Shown here piece after piece: positions 59,594 to 64,000 of a stretch of DNA of 64,000 nt. Position 1 is the stretch's first letter; every line of letters starts with the position of its first letter. The notes under the pieces were generated by a model. That model was not told the DNA's origin. It searched no databases and saw nothing but the letters and a program-made list of their open reading frames with translations. Made by a program: the position numbers and the translations under genes. Source of the DNA: Macropodus opercularis (lineage: Eukaryota; Chordata; Actinopteri; Anabantiformes; Osphronemidae). The stretch lies in contig CM061102.1 of the NCBI GenBank assembly GCA_030770545.1, positions 14,748,501 through 14,812,500 of the forward strand, given 5' to 3'.

Positions 59594-61597
59594 TTGTTTG
59601 AGAGGGAGATGAGCCGTGTGGAACTTGATTTGGAGGCTTTGAGCTCTGTAAAGGAGCTGGTTAAGCTGGCTCACAGTGGACCCACTCGGCTCGCTAGGAA
59701 GCGGGCCTGTGCTAATGCTCTGGCCGTCCTGGCTGACGCATCAGGATTGTGGCTCTTCCCGGGGGTTGAGGAGCTCTACGGCGAGCTGGGTGATTTGTTC
59801 CTGACCCTAAGCCAGAAGGAGGACTCATTCCCTGTTCCTGCCACAGCTGCTCCAGCCCCTGCTCACCGTGCTCCTGAGTCTCGGCGCTCTCGACGTCGAC
59901 CTCCAGCTTCCGCGCCTTCATCTCTGCCTGTCTTGCTCTCTGGTCGGCTCACAATGAGCGACCAGCCTCCTGAACTGTCTCCCCACCTGTCTGCGGATGA
60001 GGCACGTCGGATTTGGAAGGAGCTGAAGGCTCAGAGCTCTGGTCCATTCCCTGCAGAGGAGCTGCGCTGCAAGCAGCCTGCTCGCACCTCTGTTGGTGCT
60101 GGGGTATACCACACATGTTCCCCAGTGATCCTGTCTGTCCCCTGTGCGCCGGACTGCGCACAGGGTGGGTTCTGTTCTGTCCCGGAGGAGTTGAAGCCAC
60201 CTCCGGTGGTCCTGTCTGTCCCCTGTGCGCCGGACTGCGCACAGGGTGGGTTCTGTTCTGTCCCGGAGGAGTTGAAGCCACCTCCGGTGGTCCTGTCTGT
60301 CCCCTGTGCGCCGGACTGCGCACAGGGTGGGTTCTGTTCTGTCCCGGAGGAGTTGAAGCCGCCTCCGGTGGTCCTGTCTGTTCCCTGTGCGCCGGACTGC
60401 GCACGGGTCGAGTCATGTTCGCTACCGGAGGAGGTGGAGCAGCCTTCGGTGGTCCTGTCTGTTCCCTGTGCGCCGGACTGCGCACGGGTCGAGTCACGTT
60501 CAGGGTTTGTGTCCCAGACTCCAGCTCCAGCACCCCGGCGTTTCAAGGTGGAGACGCCGGCCGGTGAAAGTCGGCGGTTCCCTACCGCCGCACCTGCCCC
60601 TTCGCCCAGCAGTCTTCAGGAGGAGAGGCCGCTACGCCCACGTCTGTCCACGGCTCTCCAGGAGGAGAGGCCGCTACGCCCACGTCTGTCCACGGCTCTC
60701 CAGGAGGAGAGGCCGTCCCAGCGCCCACGTCTGTCCACGGCTCTCCAGGAGGAGAGGCCGTCCCAGCGCCCACGTCTGTCCACGGCTCTCCAGGAGGAGA
60801 GGCCGTCCCAGCGCCCACGTCTGTCCACGGCTCTCCAGGAGGAGAGGCCGTCCCAGCGCCCACGTCTGTCCACGGCTCTCCAGGAGGAGAGGCCGTCCCA
60901 GCGCCCACGTCTGTCCACGGCTCTCCTGGTGGAGAGGCCGTCCCAGCGCCCACGTCTGTCCACGGCTCTCCTGGTGGAGAGGCCGTCCCAGCGCCCACGT
61001 CTGTCCACGGCTCTCCTGGTGGAGAGGCCGTCCCAGCGCCCACGTCTGTCCACGGCTTTCCTGGTGGAGAGGCCGTCCCAGCGCCCACGTCTGTCCACGG
61101 CTCTCCTGGTGGAGAGGCCGTCCCAGCGCCCACGTCTGTCCACGGCTCTCCTGGTGGAGAGGCCGTCCCAGCGCCCACGTCTGTCCACGGCTCTCCTGGT
61201 GGAGAGTCCGCCTCCTCATCTGACTCTGGGGGTCCAGGGAGGTCCACCACATCGCGCGCACTTAGAGCGCCCTGGAGGCTCCGCCTTCGATGGGGTAGAC
61301 GCCGGCCGCCCAGACCGCCACACCACAGCACTCACCGATGCCGGCCGCCCAGGTTCTCACGCCGCGGCAACCACCGACGCCGGCCACCCAGGTTCCTGTC
61401 TTGGTTTCGTGCGGCCCGGAGGCTCTGCATCTGTTCCCTGTTCGGCGGCCCCGAGGAGGGGTCCGCACCTGTTCCTGAGTCTGGCGGCCCCGAGGAGGGG
61501 TCCGCACCTGTTCCTGAGTCCGGCGGCCCCACGGAGGGGTCCGCGTCTGGTTCCTGAGTCCGGCGGCCCCACGGAGGGGTCCGCGTCTGGTTCCTGA
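59594..61597 (+). CDS. Repeat-rich proline/arginine ORF of the LTR element (667 aa)
   Basis: I do not recognise a known domain. Residues 1-80 form a probably helical region (LEALSSVKELVKLAHSG, then LADASGLWLFPGVEELYGEL) that is related to the start of the 57.7-kb ORF; a Gag-like role is possible but unproved. Residues ~80-175 are Pro/Ser/Arg-rich with one EARRIWKEL block. Residues ~178-298 are five copies of a 27-residue unit with VPCAPDCA (two Cys per unit, up to three in some). Residues ~341-540 are 13 copies of a 14-15-residue unit (LQEERPSQRPRLSTA or LLVERPSQ…). The tail contains 13-residue units (AAPRRGPHLFLSL). The first ATG is at 59594; the second, MSRVELD, is at 59609 and equally possible. 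The stop comes where a 39-bp repeat unit becomes 40 bp. Confidence 0.6.
   Translation: MFEREMSRVELDLEALSSVKELVKLAHSGPTRLARKRACANALAVLADASGLWLFPGVEELYGELGDLFLTLSQKEDSFPVPATAAPAPAHRAPESRRSRRRPPASAPSSLPVLLSGRLTMSDQPPELSPHLSADEARRIWKELKAQSSGPFPAEELRCKQPARTSVGAGVYHTCSPVILSVPCAPDCAQGGFCSVPEELKPPPVVLSVPCAPDCAQGGFCSVPEELKPPPVVLSVPCAPDCAQGGFCSVPEELKPPPVVLSVPCAPDCARVESCSLPEEVEQPSVVLSVPCAPDCARVESRSGFVSQTPAPAPRRFKVETPAGESRRFPTAAPAPSPSSLQEERPLRPRLSTALQEERPLRPRLSTALQEERPSQRPRLSTALQEERPSQRPRLSTALQEERPSQRPRLSTALQEERPSQRPRLSTALQEERPSQRPRLSTALLVERPSQRPRLSTALLVERPSQRPRLSTALLVERPSQRPRLSTAFLVERPSQRPRLSTALLVERPSQRPRLSTALLVERPSQRPRLSTALLVESPPPHLTLGVQGGPPHRAHLERPGGSAFDGVDAGRPDRHTTALTDAGRPGSHAAATTDAGHPGSCLGFVRPGGSASVPCSAAPRRGPHLFLSLAAPRRGPHLFLSPAAPRRGPRLVPESGGPTEGSASGS
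60126..60500 (+). repeat. 81-bp tandem repeat array (five units)
   Basis: The unit includes CTGTCTGTCCCCTGTGCGCC, GGACTGCGCACAGGGTGGG and CCCGGAGGAGTTGAAGCC. Three copies are almost identical; two are diverged (CGGGTCGAGTCA variants). The unit length is a multiple of three, so the frame is kept. Confidence 0.92.
60614..61206 (+). repeat. 42/45-bp tandem repeat array (13 units plus partial)
   Basis: Two 42-bp units come first, then eleven 45-bp units around GGAGAGGCCGTCCCAGCGCC and CACGTCTGTCCACGGCT. Early units have CTCCAGGAG, later ones CTCCTGGTG; one has TTTCCTGGTG. The frame is kept throughout. Confidence 0.93.
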
Positions 61598-61760
61598 GTC
61601 CGGCGGCCCCACGGAGGGGTCCGCGTCTGGTTCCTGAGTCCGGCGGCCCCACGGAGGGGTCCGCGTCTGGTTCCTGTGTCCGGCGGCCCCACGGAGGGGT
61701 CCGCGTCTGGTTCCTGTGTCCGGCGGCCCCACGGAGGGGTCCGCGTCTGGTTCCTGTGGG
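61437..61760 (+). repeat. 39/40-bp tandem repeat array (about eight units)
   Basis: The first units are 39 bp (GGCGGCCCCGAGGAGGGGTC, then CGCACCTG). The later ones are 40 bp (GGCGGCCCCACGGAGGGGTC, then CGCGTCTGG). The extra base shifts frame at every unit, and the long ORF ends inside the array. Confidence 0.9.
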
Positions 61761-61829
61761 GCCGCCGGACACAGGCCAGTTGCCTGGGCCATGGGGTCCA
61801 GGCTCTCAGGCCGTCTGGAATCCGGCATT

Positions 61830-61839
61830 GGAGGGGGGG
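61830..61839 (+). other. Polypurine tract
   Basis: GGAGGGGGGG lies three bases before the 3' LTR, the usual plus-strand primer position. Confidence 0.75.
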
Positions 61840-61842
61840 CTC

Positions 61843-62275
61843 TGTTACAATCCAGCCCTCAGAGCACTGAGGGTTCCAGGTTTTCTGTCTGTCTTGTGAT
61901 GTCACGTTCTCCCTCTGTGCTCCTCCCCTGCAATTAGTGGTTACACCTGTGTTTAATTTCCTGTTTAGTTCTGTATTTAAGCCTGCCCTCTTGTTTCTGT
62001 CCTTGTCGGTCCGTTGTTGGTTATGTGATAGTTTTGCTGTCTGTGAGTCCAGGTCACGTGAGTCTTTTTGTTCTGTTATGAAGTCAAGTCATGTGAGTTT
62101 TTGTATTAGTCAGGTCTAGCCATGTATGTGTAGCTATATTCAGGTCAAGCCACGTTAAGTTCAAGCCAAGTCATGTCATGTTTTGTTTTGTAATAAAGAC
62201 CACTTGATTCAGTTACATCACGTCTGAGTTCTGCGATTGGGTCCTAACCTCTACCACACCAGCCTATTCGTAACA
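61843..62275 (+). repeat. 3' LTR
   Basis: 433 bp, TGTTACAATCC to TTCGTAACA. It carries ten extra bases (GAGTCCAGGT) relative to the 5' LTR. TATTTAAG and AATAAAG are preserved. Confidence 0.92.
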
Positions 62276-62280
62276 CATTT

Positions 62281-64000
62281 AGTTGAAGATGTTTTGTTTC
62301 GTATAGCAGTGTATTTTCAGTCTATTGCAGTATATTGCTTGAAAATGTTCCATCCAAATGACACAAAGCTCCACAATCTAACTCTGACCACTTCACACTA
62401 CAACCATGTCAATTTGGGTCTGTCTACGCAGGAGAAAGATAAAGGGTTAAACTGCTGAGATGGGAGAAGCGATGGGTGAAAGACACAAACAGCAATTTTA
62501 TCTTACAGTTGTAAGCAGTGTTATCATCAGAAGCTTTATAATATATATAAAATATATAGGGCAAAATCTGTGTGTGTTTGGCCTTTTTGATTTTGTTATC
62601 TTTGTCCATAACTCATTGTTGTGCATGGTAGAGTAAAAATACTAAATGCCCAACTCTAAATCAAAAACTAGGCTCTGTTAGGACAGGAGGAACAGAAAGC
62701 TTTCTGCCGTGGTACACTGACTTACACTCAGCTGTACACTCCATCGCACTTTCTGAGGTCAGCAGGCCACTTGCTTTTATTCATCCCCAAAACTAAGACA
62801 GGGTTCAAGGTCCAAAACAGTGGAGTGTGTGCTCTTGCACATCAGACAGGCTAGCTCACTTCCTGCTTTTACGTCTTCTCTTAAAACATCAGCTTTTACA
62901 GTTTTTAGTGTTTTTACTTTTGTCATCGACAAACTTCTGAGAGGCCTCTAGATGCGCCCTACTGAGGAGGGGAACCTTGCAGTCATCAGTAGGATGTAAC
63001 GAGTCTTGTCTTGGACATTAACATGGCAAGGCCGGTCACACATGCTGTAGGCTGCCAAATTCATTCTCGATATCAGCTCCATACATGTAGCTGTAAAATG
63101 AATCTGAAATAAAACTGTGAAGTGTGAAGGGTAGACTTTCAGTTGTGTTTCAAAAAATATTCCGTTCACTATATCTGCGATTCAGCCACTCTAACAAGGG
63201 AAATAAAAGCCTAAAAACAAGGGTTCATTCCATCCTACTTAAAGACAACTAAATCTATCCATATAGTAGTCGTGGCAAAACAATAAATACGATATAAAAT
63301 GTGTGTAAACAATATGTTTAAATGTAATTATCTACTTTCTAATTGCTACATGTACATCTTATCCCAATCCTCGGCCATAATGGGAAAGTGAAGTGCATTG
63401 GAACGTGAGCTGTTCCTGTCTTTCTCCAAACTTTACTCTTCCTATTTGTACCTATTCTGGTACAAATGAATCTTAGGTTCATAGGTTTTATAGAGCGGAT
63501 AACCTCACTGGAGAACAGGTCAAGCCTTTTAGGTGTTTTGTGCATTCTAGAAGCCTGTGTATTTACATTTATAAAGCTCTCTTGTGGAGCGTAGACTTTG
63601 ACAATTTAGATTATAATTTATCATGGTTGTGCAATCATATCTGCCAGACAGTGCAACAATGTTGGCAATTTATTTTGTATGTGTAAATTGTTACGTGACA
63701 TGATAAAAAACACTTATTACTCAGAAATAAGATTGCGGCAATCAGCTATTTCTGTATTTTGTGTATGTAATAAGTAATAAATGGATTCTCTGGCTCTGTT
63801 TGTGCTTATCAGAAACTAGGCTGATACACTGGGCTTAGAGAGAAACCTGACAAAAAGATTGGTTTTATTCTGAGAATGACTGATGTCAGGTAAGTGTTTT
63901 GGTGAGTGAATATAGGGTGAGAGAGAGAAAGAGGCAAGTACTGTATATGGATAAAGTATGTTAATGGAAAAGTTCAACAGATGTTGGCGAACTTGCGTAT
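62281..64000. other. Intergenic sequence without recognised features
   Basis: AT-rich. The open frames at 62948-63169 and 63339-63545 on the minus strand have no recognised motif. I see no gene. Confidence 0.5.

Larger units (their letters stand above)
59106..62275 (+). mobile_element. Young non-autonomous LTR retrotransposon (3.17 kb)
   Basis: The target duplication is CATTT at 59101-59105 and 62276-62280. The 5' LTR is 59106-59528 (423 bp) and the 3' LTR 61843-62275 (433 bp). Both start TGTTACAATCC and end TTCGTAACA. By eye they differ only by a 10-bp indel near CTGTCTGT. A G-rich polypurine tract (61830-61839) precedes the 3' LTR. The internal region holds one repeat-rich ORF and no recognisable protease, reverse transcriptase, RNase H or integrase, so mobility would depend on a partner element. 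The 5-bp duplication and the likely self-primer fit a Ty3/gypsy relative; that class is inferred. Confidence 0.9.

Noticed and set aside
59949..61905. Several long minus-strand and alternate plus-strand frames (up to 278 codons) across the tandem repeats
   Set aside because: They are reading-frame shadows of GC-rich repeats whose units are multiples of three. They do not share a common start and have no family-like N-terminus.
1..64000. CRISPR arrays, bacterial operons, tRNA or rRNA genes
   Set aside because: None seen. The only tandem arrays are microsatellites and the coding repeats of the LTR element; the tRNA-like pieces are SINE heads.

Overview
The window looks like nuclear DNA of a ray-finned fish, probably a spiny-rayed teleost. 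It is AT-rich, it carries split vertebrate exons separated by long introns, and its repeats are typical of teleosts: Tc1/mariner, hAT and piggyBac-type DNA elements, L2- and CR1/Rex1-like LINEs, a Penelope-like remnant, tRNA-derived SINEs and LTR elements. No bacterial-style gene, operon or CRISPR array is present. I base the assignment on repeat and protein recognition by eye, not on a search.

One protein-coding gene is well supported. Positions 4371-40577 (+) hold the last five coding exons of an IgLON-family, GPI-anchored neural cell adhesion molecule of the OPCML / neurotrimin / IgLON5 type. The exons (4371-4496, 36010-36147, 39285-39405, 40081-40232, 40477-40577) join in one frame and encode 212 residues: most of Ig domain 2, all of Ig domain 3, and the C-terminal GPI-attachment signal ending in a stop codon. 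Signal peptide and Ig1 exons lie upstream of the window. The introns measure about 31.5 kb, 3.1 kb, 675 bp and 244 bp. The 675-bp intron appears to use a GC donor (GC-AG), and the reading frame supports it.

The first 4.4 kb and the 31.5-kb intron hold mostly unrecognised sequence plus nested repeats: an RTE-like LINE scrap (about 5.8 kb), an L2-like LINE on the minus strand (11.1-14.0 kb) with a SINE and a palindromic MITE inside it, a decayed LTR-family copy (23.35-24.95 kb), a hAT element with a perfect 8-bp target duplication (29.27-30.15 kb) and a Penelope-like GIY-YIG endonuclease remnant (33.2-33.7 kb). The 3.1-kb intron holds a Tc1-like element with ~60-bp terminal repeats that itself hosts a SINE, then a minus-strand Tc1 transposase relic.

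Downstream of the gene (about 42-64 kb) I find no confident gene. There are two minus-strand CR1/Rex1-like LINE remnants (45 and 51-54.7 kb), each hit by a piggyBac-type TTAA MITE of one family, a possible non-coding first exon at 49.4-49.96 kb, and a dense LTR cluster at 57.0-62.3 kb. The most striking object is a young non-autonomous LTR retrotransposon at 59106-62275. It has a perfect 5-bp target duplication, LTRs that differ by a single 10-bp indel, a 667-codon ORF built largely of tandem repeats, and a primer site that pairs with its own predicted RNA 5' end. A diverged relative at 57.0-58.15 kb keeps the same pairing with compensatory changes, which points to Tf1/sushi-type self-priming.
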